Positions 1 to 8,003 of a stretch of 64,000 nucleotides of DNA are shown here, one piece after another. The stretch's first letter is position 1; each line of letters begins with the position of its first letter. The stretch is from Faecalibacterium langellae (GTDB lineage Bacteria > Bacillota > Clostridia > Oscillospirales > Ruminococcaceae). A program made the position numbers and the translations under genes. The stretch spans positions 1 through 64,000 of the forward strand of contig NZ_NMTR01000014.1 of assembly GCF_002549775.1 (NCBI RefSeq). Direction: 5' to 3'. The notes beneath the pieces were generated by a model. That model was not told where the DNA came from. It did no database searches and saw nothing but the letters and a program-made list of their open reading frames with translations.

Positions 1-1
1 C

Positions 2-106
2 CAAGAGTACATTAAAAATCAACTGCAACAGGACCAGATTGCCGATCAGTTGAGCCTTAAGGAGTTCGTGGACCCGTTTACGGGTAGCAAGGAAACTAAG
101 GCGTAA
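2..106 (+). CDS. C-terminal end of a probable IS200/IS605-type transposase (partial)
   Basis: Only the last 34 codons are in the window; the TAA stop is at 104-106. The tail shows a YIKNQ helix, then DQLS, and ends with DPFTGS. This arrangement recalls the C-terminus of small HUH (Y1) transposases of the IS200/IS605 group, but no catalytic residue is visible, so the call is tentative. GC-rich hairpins just downstream (about 111-131 and 165-187) fit either terminators or the subterminal hairpin of such an element. Alternative: the end of an unrelated gene. Confidence 0.45.
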   Translation, partial: QEYIKNQLQQDQIADQLSLKEFVDPFTGSKETKA

Positions 107-110
107 ATAA

Positions 111-187
111 AAGGGCCCCTTAAGGGGCTTTGCTAGTATTATGCCCTTCTAGGGCTTACTCAAGCCACCGGCTCAGCCGGTGGTTTT
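111..187 (+). terminator. Two hairpins after the partial gene
   Basis: The first hairpin, at about 111-131, pairs GCCCC with GGGGC and is followed by TTT. The second, at 165-183, pairs CCACCGGC with GCCGGTGG around a TCA loop and is followed by four T. Either could terminate the upstream gene. The second could instead be the right-end hairpin of an IS200-like element. Confidence 0.55.
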
Positions 188-214
188 GACTGCGATAGAC
201 GATTGGGAATGCGC

Positions 215-500
215 TCCGCAGGAGAAGTTACTACCTGCCGTCAGCGTGCAGGGACGCTCCGCTGGGCCAGAGGCAGGAAGGGGTGTTCCGAGTCCCCCCT
301 CCCTACCTCTGGACTCCACCCACCCCGCAACGGGCCAAGGGCTACTCGCCCTTGACAATCCTGAAGAAGAAGTCGAAGCACAAAAAAGCTAGCGCTGCGC
401 CAGTCGGCGCTATCGCTTTAACGCTTTTTTCGCTTCTCCATTTAAAGCCCCTCAGTCGCTGCGCGACAGCTCCCCCGAGGGGGAGCGGGCACGCCCGCAA
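215..500 (+). repeat. Family A multi-hairpin repeat, copy 1
   Basis: This is the first of four copies (others near 36,555, 42,331 and 61,045). Its diagnostic part is a long hairpin, CAGAGGCAGGAAGGGG against CCCCTCCCTACCTCTG (about 269-321), followed by ACTCCACCCACCCCGCAACG, a smaller hairpin, an AGTCGAAGC stretch, and a CCCCTCAG(C/T)CGCTGCG end. This copy has diverged most. The stretch 195-214 also resembles the reversed end of a family B repeat. No credible protein is encoded. Confidence 0.8.
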
Positions 501-538
501 GCTTTGCGGTTTGACCAAAAACTTTCCCGCAGCGCCGC

Positions 539-703
539 GCTTTCGCAGAAAGCAGGCGCTGCAAATGCCGTTTTCCTTCACGACCCCATCCGTGAAAATG
601 GGGTTCAGAAACGCCCGCAGGCGTTTCTGAACCCCGAAATTTAAAATAATTTTTCCGCTGAAAATGGCTAGAGCGCAGCGGAAGCCATTCTAAATCGTTT
701 TAT
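539..703 (+). repeat. Family B covarying-hairpin repeat, copy 1
   Basis: It opens with a small hairpin GCTTTC-GCA-GAAAGC (539-553) and an ATGCCGTTTTCC block, then CGTGAAAA. The main hairpin follows, with 16 perfect base pairs (600-615 with 620-635) and a CGCA loop. An A/T-rich linker ending TTCCGCT, a second hairpin AATGGCT/AGCCATT, and the terminal AAATCGTTT complete it. The last bases overlap the stop codon of the uridine kinase gene on the other strand. Confidence 0.85.
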
Positions 704-1329
704 CCCCGGTTTGCCTTCTCGATCAGGGTGCGGATGTGGTGCGCCAGCATCTCCACGGCGGTGCTGTTCTCGCCGCCGTTGGGTACAATGATGTCTGCGT
801 TGCGCTTGCTGGGTTCCACAAAAGCCTCGTGCATGGGCTTGACGGTGGTCAGGTACTGATTGATGACGCTGTCCAGACTGCGGCCCCGCTCCTTCACATC
901 CCGCACCAGACGGCGCAGGATGCGCTCGTCGGCGTCGGTGTCCACATAGATCTTATAGTCGAACAGGGCGCACAGCTCCGGCTCCACAAAGGGCAGGATG
1001 CCTTCCACGATCAGCACCGGTGCGGGCTCGATGTGCTGTACCTTGTCGCTGCGGTTGTGGTTGGAGTAGTCGTACACCGGGCAGTCGATGGCGCGGCCTG
1101 CCTTCAGCTCCTGCAGATGGTAGATCAGCAAAGCGTTGTCAAAAGCATCCGGGTGGTCGTAGTTCAGCTTGCAGCGCTCCTCAAAGGGCAGCTCGTCGTG
1201 GCGCTTGTAATAGCTGTCGTGGGAGATCAGGCGCACTTCATCCTCGCCAAAACGCTCCTTCAGCCGCAGAGCAAGGGTGGTCTTGCCGCTGCCGGAGCCG
1301 CCTGCAATGCCAATGATCAGATTATTCAT
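700..1329 (-). CDS. udk: Uridine kinase
   Basis: A 209-residue cytoplasmic P-loop kinase that phosphorylates uridine (and usually cytidine) to the monophosphate in pyrimidine salvage. The Walker A motif GGSGSGKTT lies near residues 9-17, HDSYYK follows, and the NYDHPDAFD segment typical of uridine kinases is present. I place the start at 1329 (MNNLI), which has GGAGGG upstream with good spacing; an open frame extends to 1419 but lacks a ribosome site. The gene is transcribed away from cardiolipin synthase, and its stop overlaps the end of repeat B copy 1. Confidence 0.93.
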   Translation of the reverse strand: MNNLIIGIAGGSGSGKTTLALRLKERFGEDEVRLISHDSYYKRHDELPFEERCKLNYDHPDAFDNALLIYHLQELKAGRAIDCPVYDYSNHNRSDKVQHIEPAPVLIVEGILPFVEPELCALFDYKIYVDTDADERILRRLVRDVKERGRSLDSVINQYLTTVKPMHEAFVEPSKRNADIIVPNGGENSTAVEMLAHHIRTLIEKANRG

Positions 1330-1358
1330 AGGGGTCCCTCCTGCATCATCCTGCCGCT

Positions 1359-1392
1359 TTGGGTGGAAAAAAGGGCAGGAATGGATTATAAT
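1359..1392. promoter_or_regulatory. Possible promoters between udk and cls
   Basis: A near-palindromic TATTATAATA-like box at 1386-1394 could serve as the -10 element on either strand between these divergent genes. On the plus strand TGGAAA (1364-1369) lies 17 bases before TATAAT (1387-1392). The -35 match is weak, so this is only a suggestion. Confidence 0.35.
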
Positions 1393-1513
1393 AGGTGCAA
1401 AGCTGCCTGTCCGGGACACAGCGCCGGGCGGGCTTGTTCCTGTACATCATAACACAAACCGACACATTTTTACAGCCCCAGGGCTGCAAATGTGCGAGAT
1501 AAGGGAAAATGCC

Positions 1514-3133
1514 ATGCAGAAAAAACAATTTCAGCAAAATATGAAGGACAAGGTCCGGGTGTTTGAGGATGGCGGCATCCGCCTGCTCAAACGGGGACAG
1601 AAGGGCGTGGTACACGCTATTTTCAGCCGTTTTGGTCTGGTGCTGGTTCTGCTGCTTTTACAGGCGTTCGCGCTGTTCAGCCTGCTGCAGTGGTTCGGTG
1701 GGCTGCTGCCGCATTATTTTGGCGGCACCCTGCTGGTAACAGCGGCAATGATGGTCTATCTGCTCAATCAGGACATGGATAACAGCGTGCGCATCACATG
1801 GCTGGTGGTCACAGCGCTGATGCCGGTGCTGGGCGTGCCGCTGTTCTGGTACACCAAAAGCGATGTGGGCCACAATGCCCTGAAGCACCGCCTGCTGGAT
1901 CTGGAGGGACAGACCGGCGCCCGGCTGCCGCAGAATGAGCAGACCGTGGAGCTTTTGCAGGAGCAGGCACCCGAAGCGGTGCCACTGGCACGGTATCTGC
2001 GGGGCAAGGGCGGCGGCTTTCCGGTCTATGCCGACACGGTGGCCACCTACTTCAACGGCGGCGAAGCTATGTTCGATGAAATGCTGCGCCAGCTGGAAAC
2101 GGCAAAAAAGTACATCTTTCTGGAATATTTCATCGTGGATGAAGGCCTGATGTGGGGCCGCATTCTGGAAGTGCTGGCCCGCAAGGCGGCGCAGGGGGTG
2201 GATGTGCGTGTGATGTATGACGGCACCTGCGAGTTTTCCACCCTGCCGCGGGATTACCCCAGCCGGCTGGAAGCGCTGGGCATCCAGTGCAAGGTGTTCT
2301 CGCCGGTCACGCCCTTCGTTTCCACTCACTACAACTACCGCGACCACCGCAAAATTCTGGTCATTGATGGCCAGGTGGGCTTTACCGGCGGCGTGAATCT
2401 GGCAGATGAGTACATCAACCACATAGAAAAGTATGGCCGCTGGAAGGACTCGGCCCTGATGCTGGAAGGCGAAGGCGTGCGCTCCATGACGGCACTGTTT
2501 TTGCAGATGTGGAGCATCCTGTGCCAGCCGGAGTTTGAGCAGTTCCTGTCCGATCCCATCCCGGCGGCAGCAAACGCCAAGGGCTTTGTGGTGCCCTACG
2601 GAGACTGCCCGCTGGACGGTGAGCGGGTGGGCGAAATGGTGTACATGGATATGCTCAACCGCGCCCGGAAGTATGTGCACATCATCTCGCCGTATCTGAT
2701 TTTAGACGGCGAGCTGGAAACGGCCCTGCGCTTTGCGGCAGAGCGCGGTGTGGATGTGCACCTGATCCTGCCCGGCAAGCCGGATAAGTGGTTCGTTTAT
2801 GCACTGGCCAAGACCCACTACAAGGCGCTGCTTTCTTCGGGTGTGAAGATCAGCGAGTGGCAGCCCGGCTTTACCCATGCGAAGATCGTGATCGCCGACG
2901 GAGTGGAAGCTGTGGCGGGCACCATCAATCTGGACTACCGCAGCCTGTACCATCACTTTGAAAACGCGGTCTGGATGCGCGGCACCGACTGCATTGCCAA
3001 CATGGAAGCGGATTTTCAGGATACACTCACCCGGTGCCGCAGGGTGGAGCAGACGAGAGAAAGTATCTGGCAGGGCAAAAAGCTGCTGCATCTGGCGGGC
3101 ATCCTGCTCAAGTTTATTGCGCCGCTGGTGTGA
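1514..3133 (+). CDS. cls: Cardiolipin synthase
   Basis: A 539-residue membrane enzyme that condenses two phosphatidylglycerol molecules into cardiolipin and glycerol. Three hydrophobic segments occupy roughly residues 35-120 (the PLDc_N region). Two phospholipase D active sites follow: HRKILVIDG with a downstream GG, and HAKIVIADG with AGTINLDYRS. Both HxKxxxxD motifs are intact. The start at 1514 follows AAGGG; the frame stays open further upstream but nothing there looks coding. PgsA, which makes the precursor lipid, is encoded at 44,526. Confidence 0.93.
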   Translation: MQKKQFQQNMKDKVRVFEDGGIRLLKRGQKGVVHAIFSRFGLVLVLLLLQAFALFSLLQWFGGLLPHYFGGTLLVTAAMMVYLLNQDMDNSVRITWLVVTALMPVLGVPLFWYTKSDVGHNALKHRLLDLEGQTGARLPQNEQTVELLQEQAPEAVPLARYLRGKGGGFPVYADTVATYFNGGEAMFDEMLRQLETAKKYIFLEYFIVDEGLMWGRILEVLARKAAQGVDVRVMYDGTCEFSTLPRDYPSRLEALGIQCKVFSPVTPFVSTHYNYRDHRKILVIDGQVGFTGGVNLADEYINHIEKYGRWKDSALMLEGEGVRSMTALFLQMWSILCQPEFEQFLSDPIPAAANAKGFVVPYGDCPLDGERVGEMVYMDMLNRARKYVHIISPYLILDGELETALRFAAERGVDVHLILPGKPDKWFVYALAKTHYKALLSSGVKISEWQPGFTHAKIVIADGVEAVAGTINLDYRSLYHHFENAVWMRGTDCIANMEADFQDTLTRCRRVEQTRESIWQGKKLLHLAGILLKFIAPLV

Positions 3134-3185
3134 AAGACTCCTTCTGTCATGGCTGCGTAAGCAGACGGGAGAAGCTCTGAATACA

Positions 3186-3220
3186 AAAAGGCCCGCTGCC
3201 TTTCGACAGCGGGCCTTTTG
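3186..3220 (+). terminator. Intrinsic terminator after cls
   Basis: AAAAGGCCCGCTG pairs with CAGCGGGCCTTTT around a short loop, ending in a T run. Confidence 0.85.
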
Positions 3221-3246
3221 TTACCGATTTAAATAAAAATCAGCGC

Positions 3247-3537
3247 TTAGTTCTGCTTCATGCGAGCGAAGCAGTCAGAGCAGTAGACCGGACGGTCCTC
3301 ACGGGGCTGGAAGGGAACCTTGCAAGCCTTGCCGCAAGCTGCGCAGACAGCATCGAACATCTGACGCTCACCGCCGTTGTTGCCGCCACGGACGCCGTTC
3401 TTGCGGGCGTCACGGCAGGGCTTGCAGCGCTGGGGCTGATTCTCGAAGCCGCGAGATGCGTAGAACTCCTGCTCACCAGCAGTCCAAACAAACTCCTTAC
3501 CGCAGTCCTTGCAAACTAAAGTCTTGTCTTCAAACAT
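3247..3537 (-). CDS. Zinc-ribbon domain protein
   Basis: A 96-residue protein with two pairs of zinc-ribbon halves: CKDCG and CKPC in the first half, CAAC and CSDC in the second, suggesting two bound zinc ions. It matches a family annotated only as probable zinc-ribbon / zinc-binding domain protein; its function is unknown. There is no signal peptide. GAGGAG lies just upstream of the ATG, and a consensus promoter sits about 140 bases upstream. Single-gene transcription unit. Confidence 0.85.
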   Translation of the reverse strand: MFEDKTLVCKDCGKEFVWTAGEQEFYASRGFENQPQRCKPCRDARKNGVRGGNNGGERQMFDAVCAACGKACKVPFQPREDRPVYCSDCFARMKQN

Positions 3538-3672
3538 AGTAGTATCTCCTCTTTGTTAGTTCTTGCCCACGGAAGGATTGTAACCATACCTTTGGTTTTG
3601 GGACCATCGCGCTGATCAGTAAGCTTACCAGGGGCTTGAATGAATGGATGCCCTCGGATTGAGGACTTTCCT

Positions 3673-3701
3673 ATTGTACCGTTAATTTTAAAATTTGTCA
3701 A
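3673..3701 (-). promoter_or_regulatory. Promoter of the zinc-ribbon gene
   Basis: On the minus strand TTGACA (3701-3696), 17 bases, TACAAT (3678-3673). Transcription would start near 3666, leaving a 5' leader of about 130 bases. The remaining gap up to the ackA terminator at 3792 holds nothing else I recognise. Confidence 0.8.
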
Positions 3702-3791
3702 CCAAAAAACAAACCGACGGCCTTTTATTTGTGGATATGACACAATAAGAGGGACTTTCTTTGGTCAGTTTCACCGCTGCAGAAAAAGAAA

Positions 3792-3827
3792 GAGGAGCTG
3801 CATTCCCGTTGGGGAATGCAGCTCCTC
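3792..3827 (-). terminator. Intrinsic terminator after ackA
   Basis: A perfect stem, GAGGAGCTGCATTCC with GGAATGCAGCTCCTC, followed on the minus strand by a T-rich stretch. Confidence 0.9.
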
Positions 3828-3842
3828 ACAAAAAACTTTTGC

Positions 3843-5039
3843 TTACTTCTCGATGACTTCCTTGGTGTCGCGGGCGATCATCAGCTCCTCGTCGGTAGCA
3901 ATGACCAGAGTGCGCACCTTTGCGCCCCAGGCAGTGATCTCGCACACATCGCCCACGGGGTGCTTGTTCTTCTCGGTGTCGATGCGGATGCCCAGCCAAT
4001 CCATGTGGTGGCAGACCTTTGCACGGGCAATGGCATCGTGCTCGCCGATGCCGCCGGTGAAGACGATGGCATCCACGCCGCCCATGGCAGCGATGTAAGC
4101 GCCAACGGTCTTCTTGATCTGGTAGTTCAGCATGTCGGAAGCCAGCTGTGCGCGCTTGTTGCCGGCGGCAGCTGCCTCCTCCACGTCACGCTTGTCGCTG
4201 GAAACACCGGAGATGCCCAGCAGGCCGGACTTCTTGTTCAGGATCTCGTCCAGCTCGTGGCCGGTGATGTTCAAGGTGTACTTCAGGTAGTTGACCACAG
4301 AGGGGTCCAGGTCGCCGCAGCGGGTGCCCATCATCAGGCCGGCCAGCGGGGTCATGCCCATGGAGGTATCAACGACCTTGCCCTGATCCACAGCGGCAAT
4401 GGAGGAACCGTTGCCCAGATGGCAGGTGATCAGCTTCAGGCGCTCAATGGGCTCTTCCAGATACTCGGCAGCCTTGTGGGCAACGTACTTGTGGCTGGTG
4501 CCGTGGAAGCCGTAGCGGCGCACGCCGTACTTCTCGTAGTACTCATACGGAATGGCGTACATATAAGCCTTCGGAGGCATGGTGCTGTGGAAAGCGGTGT
4601 CGAACACAGCCACCATGGGGATGTTGCCGAACACCTTGCGTGCGGCCTCGATGCCCAGAATGCCGGCGGGGTTGTGCAGGGGAGCCAGAGGGCTCAGCTC
4701 GCGGATGGTCTCGATGACCTCGTCGGTGATCAGGCAGCTTTCCTTGAACTTCTCGCCGCCGTGCACGACGCGGTGGCCGATGGCGTCGATCTCGCTCACA
4801 TCGTTGATGCACTTGCCTTCGCCGGTGGTCATCTTCTTCACGACCTCAGCAAATGCCTCGGTGTGGGTGGGGAAGATGGCCGGGGTGGTGGCCTTGTGGC
4901 CGTTGGCCTCGTGGGTGATCATGCTGCTCTCCATGCCGATGCGCTCGCACAGGCCCTTGCACAGCACCTTCTCGCCGTCCATATCGATCAGCTGATACTT
5001 CAGGGAAGAAGAACCGCAGTTAATAACCAGAACTTTCAT
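3843..5039 (-). CDS. ackA: Acetate kinase
   Basis: A 398-residue enzyme of the usual length that interconverts acetyl phosphate + ADP and acetate + ATP. The ASKHA-fold motifs are all present: VINCGSSSLKYQL at the N-terminus, HRVVHGGE, GFHGTSHKYV, CHLGNGSSI, GTRCGDLDP and FTGGIGEHD. AGGAGGCAACACAG precedes the ATG, and a good promoter lies 75-105 bases upstream. The gene is divergent from tmcAL, whose product consumes acetate. No phosphotransacetylase gene is nearby. Confidence 0.98.
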   Translation of the reverse strand: MKVLVINCGSSSLKYQLIDMDGEKVLCKGLCERIGMESSMITHEANGHKATTPAIFPTHTEAFAEVVKKMTTGEGKCINDVSEIDAIGHRVVHGGEKFKESCLITDEVIETIRELSPLAPLHNPAGILGIEAARKVFGNIPMVAVFDTAFHSTMPPKAYMYAIPYEYYEKYGVRRYGFHGTSHKYVAHKAAEYLEEPIERLKLITCHLGNGSSIAAVDQGKVVDTSMGMTPLAGLMMGTRCGDLDPSVVNYLKYTLNITGHELDEILNKKSGLLGISGVSSDKRDVEEAAAAGNKRAQLASDMLNYQIKKTVGAYIAAMGGVDAIVFTGGIGEHDAIARAKVCHHMDWLGIRIDTEKNKHPVGDVCEITAWGAKVRTLVIATDEELMIARDTKEVIEK

Positions 5040-5113
5040 CTGTGTTGCCTCCTGTATGTTTTTGGTCTGCCCCGTTTGAAAACGCGGACAGAATTTTACA
5101 GATTCCTGTGTTT

Positions 5114-5142
5114 ATTATATAATAGGGTGGACGGCTTTTCAA
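5114..5142 (-). promoter_or_regulatory. ackA promoter
   Basis: Minus-strand TTGAAA (5142-5137), 17-base spacer, TATAAT (5119-5114), about 75 bases before the ackA start codon. Confidence 0.8.
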
Positions 5143-5276
5143 GCCGCAACCCGGGCAAAGCGGTAAAACTTGTGTACAAGGTTTTTGTACATCCTGCCCA
5201 CAAATGCGCAAAACCCGGGCAGTTTTCTGTATATACGATATAATTTTAACAATCTTTTGGCAAAAGGAGCACTCTC

Positions 5277-6479
5277 ATGAAGTTTGCGGGCATCATCGCC
5301 GAATACGACCCCTTCCACAACGGCCACGCCTGGCAGCTGGCGCAGGCAAAGGCGCTGGGGGCAGAGCATGTGGCGGTGGCCATGAGTTGCGGGCTGACCC
5401 AGCGCGGGGCCTTGCCGCTGCTGCCGGATGCCGTGCGGGTGCAGGCGGCGCTGCAATGCGGGGCCGATTTTGTGTTCGCCCTGCCCGCACCCTTTGCCTG
5501 CGCAGGGGCCGAAGCTTTTGCCCGGGCGGGGGTACGCATCCTGGCCGCTGCCGGGTGCGACGCGCTGGTGTTCGGGGCCGAGACGCCGGACACAGACCTC
5601 TTGATGGAAGCCGCCCGGGTGCTGAACAGCGAAGCCTACCGCGCCGAGCTCAAGCACCAGCTTGCCGCTGGGGCCCGCAGCTTTGCGGCGGCCCGGCAGG
5701 CAGCGGTGGAAGCTCTCTGCCCGGGCACCGCGCTGGCCGCTTTGCTGGACAAGCCCAACAACAACCTTGCCGTGGAATACTGCAGGGCCATCCTTGAGCA
5801 GGGCACGAATATGACCCCGGTGCCGCTGCCGCGCGTGGGGGCGGGCCATGGCCAGGCCCTTGCCGAAAGCGGCCACGCCCAATTTGCCAGCGCCAGCGCT
5901 CTGCGCACTCTCTGGGCAGAGCAGGGGGCGGATGCTCTGGCTCCTTATGTGCCGGAAAAAGCGCTGGAATTGTATAAAAAGGCGGAAGTTGACGGAATGT
6001 ATACGGATTTTGCCGCCGCAGGCCGATGCCAGCTGGCCCTGCTGCGGGCCGCCTGCGCCCAGCCGAACCCCTTTGCGGCGGTGCGCGGTGTCTCCGAAGG
6101 GCTGGACCACCGGCTGGAAAACGCGGTGCGGCAGTACACCACCCTGCCCGCTCTGCTGGATGAACTGACCACCGTGCGCTATCCCCGGGCCCGGATGCGC
6201 CGCCTTGCCATGGATGCCGCGCTGGGCTATACCGCCGCCCTGCCCGCCCTGCCGCCTTACCTGCACCTGCTGGGTGCCCGGCGGGAGGCTCTGCCGCTGT
6301 TGAAGCACACAGCTTTGCCGCTCTCGCATTCGCTGGCAAGGCTGGAACAAGAAGGCCCGGAATGCGCCTGCATTGCAGCCGCGCAGGCAAAGGCCAGCGA
6401 CTTTGGTGCTCTGTGCCGCAAAGTGCCCGGGCCCATGGGCGGCGTGTATCGTCAAAAAATTATCTTTTTGACGAATTGA
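5277..6479 (+). CDS. tmcAL: tRNA(Met) cytidine acetate ligase (TmcAL / YlbM)
   Basis: A 400-residue nucleotidyltransferase-fold enzyme. The family uses ATP and acetate to acetylate C34 of elongator tRNA-Met. The N-terminal GIIAEYDPFHNGH carries the HxGH nucleotide-binding motif. The next conserved block, usually SGNFVQRGEPA, reads SCGLTQRGALP here, a noticeable change. A TATAAT box lies at 5239-5244, and AAAAGGAG precedes the ATG. Its place opposite ackA suggests shared acetate physiology. The function is assigned from the family. Confidence 0.85.
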   Translation: MKFAGIIAEYDPFHNGHAWQLAQAKALGAEHVAVAMSCGLTQRGALPLLPDAVRVQAALQCGADFVFALPAPFACAGAEAFARAGVRILAAAGCDALVFGAETPDTDLLMEAARVLNSEAYRAELKHQLAAGARSFAAARQAAVEALCPGTALAALLDKPNNNLAVEYCRAILEQGTNMTPVPLPRVGAGHGQALAESGHAQFASASALRTLWAEQGADALAPYVPEKALELYKKAEVDGMYTDFAAAGRCQLALLRAACAQPNPFAAVRGVSEGLDHRLENAVRQYTTLPALLDELTTVRYPRARMRRLAMDAALGYTAALPALPPYLHLLGARREALPLLKHTALPLSHSLARLEQEGPECACIAAAQAKASDFGALCRKVPGPMGGVYRQKIIFLTN

Positions 6480-6514
6480 CAAAAAATAATCGAAAAAATT
6501 TTATGCAGAACCCC

Positions 6515-6543
6515 TTGTATCTGGGCGGAATGTGGTGTATGAT
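6515..6543 (+). promoter_or_regulatory. Promoter of the GltD-like gene
   Basis: TTGTAT (6515-6520), 17 bases, TATGAT (6538-6543); start codon at 6615. Confidence 0.65.
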
Positions 6544-6614
6544 TAGAGCAATGCAATGTTGGATACAACAAACAAGAATGGAATCAGAGACCCGCACGCG
6601 ATAAGGAGGAAATC

Positions 6615-7931
6615 ATGGCACTTCACGTTCTGGACGAAGCCAACCGCTGCCTGGGCTGCAAAAAGCCCCTGTGCCAGCAGGGCTGCCCCATCCACACCAA
6701 TATCCCGGAGGTCATCCGTCTGCTGAAGGCAAACCAGATGGACGAAGCCGGTAAAATGCTGTTCGAGAATAACCCCATGACCACTGTCTGCGCGCTGGTG
6801 TGCAACCACGAGAACCAGTGTGAGGGTCACTGCGTGCGCAACCGGATGCCCAGCCACGACCCGGTGCACTTCTCCATCATCGAGGATTATATCTCTACCA
6901 CCTACGCCAACAAGATGACCGCAGGCCCTGCCCCGAAGAACGGCATGAAGGCGGCTGTGGTGGGCTCCGGCCCGGCGGGCCTGACCATTGCGGTGCTGCT
7001 GGCGCGCTGGGGCTACGATGTGACCATCTTCGACGCCCGGGATAAGATCGGCGGCGTCATGCGCTACGGCATCCCCAACTACCGCCTGCCGGACAGCGTG
7101 CTGGACGACTTCCAGTACCGCCACCTGGAACTGAAGGGCATCAAGGTGCGGCCCAACACCACCATCGGCAAGACCATCACCATCGACGACCTGTTCCGCG
7201 ACGGCTACAAGAGCGTGTTCATCGGTGCCGGCCTGTGGAAGGCCAACGCCATGCACATCAAGGGCGAGACCTTGGGCAACGTGGCCTTCGGCATCGACTA
7301 TCTGGCCAACTCCAAGGCCTTCCGTCTGGGCGACGACATCGCAGTCATCGGCGTGGGCAACTCTGCCATGGACTGCGCCCGCACCGCCATCCGCAACGGT
7401 GCCCGCCACGTCACCTGCTACGCCCGCCGCGACGAGAGCTGCATCAGCGCTTCCGAGTACGAGGTGAGCTATGCAAAGCTGGAGGGTGTGGGCTTCCGCT
7501 TCTGCAAGGCTCCCGTGGAGATCCGCGAGAACGGCCTCATCTGCCGCGACACCGTCAAGGGCGAGGACGGCAAGTTCACCCAGGTGGAGGGCAGCGAGAC
7601 CTTCTACCCTCACACCGGCGTCATCGTCTCGGTGAGCCAGGGCTCCGAGAGCAACCTCGTCAAGACCACCACCGGCATCGAGACCAACCAGAAGGGCCTG
7701 CTGACCGTCAGCGAGGACGGCAGCACCACCCGCGCGGGCGTGTTTGCGGGCGGCGATGCCGTCATGGGTGCCCGCACGGTGGTGGAAGCCGTGGCCGTGG
7801 CCAAGAAGGTGGCCGAGAGCATGGACGCCTACATGAAGGCTCTGCCTGCCGACGACACCACCGACCCCTATGCCGATATCCCGGTGTTCCAGACGCCCAC
7901 CTCGGACGTGCTGGCCCAGCAGGAATTGTAA
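6615..7931 (+). CDS. GltD-like NAD(P)H-dependent FAD oxidoreductase
   Basis: 438 residues, resembling the small subunit of glutamate synthase and related flavin oxidoreductases. The N-terminal cysteine-rich domain has CLGCKKPLCQQGCP and CALVCNHENQCEGHC, expected to hold two 4Fe-4S clusters. FAD- and NAD(P)-binding Rossmann motifs follow (VVGSGPAG, then VIGVGNSAMD), and the C-terminal FAD motif is GVFAGGDAV. No large subunit is adjacent, so it may feed electrons to an unlinked partner. AAGGAGG precedes the ATG. The partner and substrate are unknown. Confidence 0.8.
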   Translation: MALHVLDEANRCLGCKKPLCQQGCPIHTNIPEVIRLLKANQMDEAGKMLFENNPMTTVCALVCNHENQCEGHCVRNRMPSHDPVHFSIIEDYISTTYANKMTAGPAPKNGMKAAVVGSGPAGLTIAVLLARWGYDVTIFDARDKIGGVMRYGIPNYRLPDSVLDDFQYRHLELKGIKVRPNTTIGKTITIDDLFRDGYKSVFIGAGLWKANAMHIKGETLGNVAFGIDYLANSKAFRLGDDIAVIGVGNSAMDCARTAIRNGARHVTCYARRDESCISASEYEVSYAKLEGVGFRFCKAPVEIRENGLICRDTVKGEDGKFTQVEGSETFYPHTGVIVSVSQGSESNLVKTTTGIETNQKGLLTVSEDGSTTRAGVFAGGDAVMGARTVVEAVAVAKKVAESMDAYMKALPADDTTDPYADIPVFQTPTSDVLAQQEL

Positions 7932-7959
7932 ATTAACTGTATCTTTGCCGCTCTGTTTG

Positions 7960-7988
7960 TTGACGGGGCGGCATTTGATTTGTATACT
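7960..7988 (+). promoter_or_regulatory. Promoter of the DUF1538 gene
   Basis: TTGACG (7960-7965), exactly 17 bases, TATACT (7983-7988). The predicted transcript begins near 7995, only about nine bases before the ATG at 8004. Confidence 0.8.
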
Positions 7989-8003
7989 ATTTATATAGTT
8001 TGA

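Noticed and set aside
1277-1513. Longer N-terminus for cardiolipin synthase
   Set aside because: The region overlaps the start of udk on the other strand and a promoter-like box, has no hydrophobic or conserved features and no ribosome site.
3816-5243. Long plus-strand frame opposite ackA
   Set aside because: His/Val/Ala-rich low-complexity translation of the ackA antisense strand, with no start signal.
7235-7936. Arg/Gly/His-rich overlapping frame inside the GltD-like gene
   Set aside because: Frame-shifted shadow of a GC-rich coding sequence.
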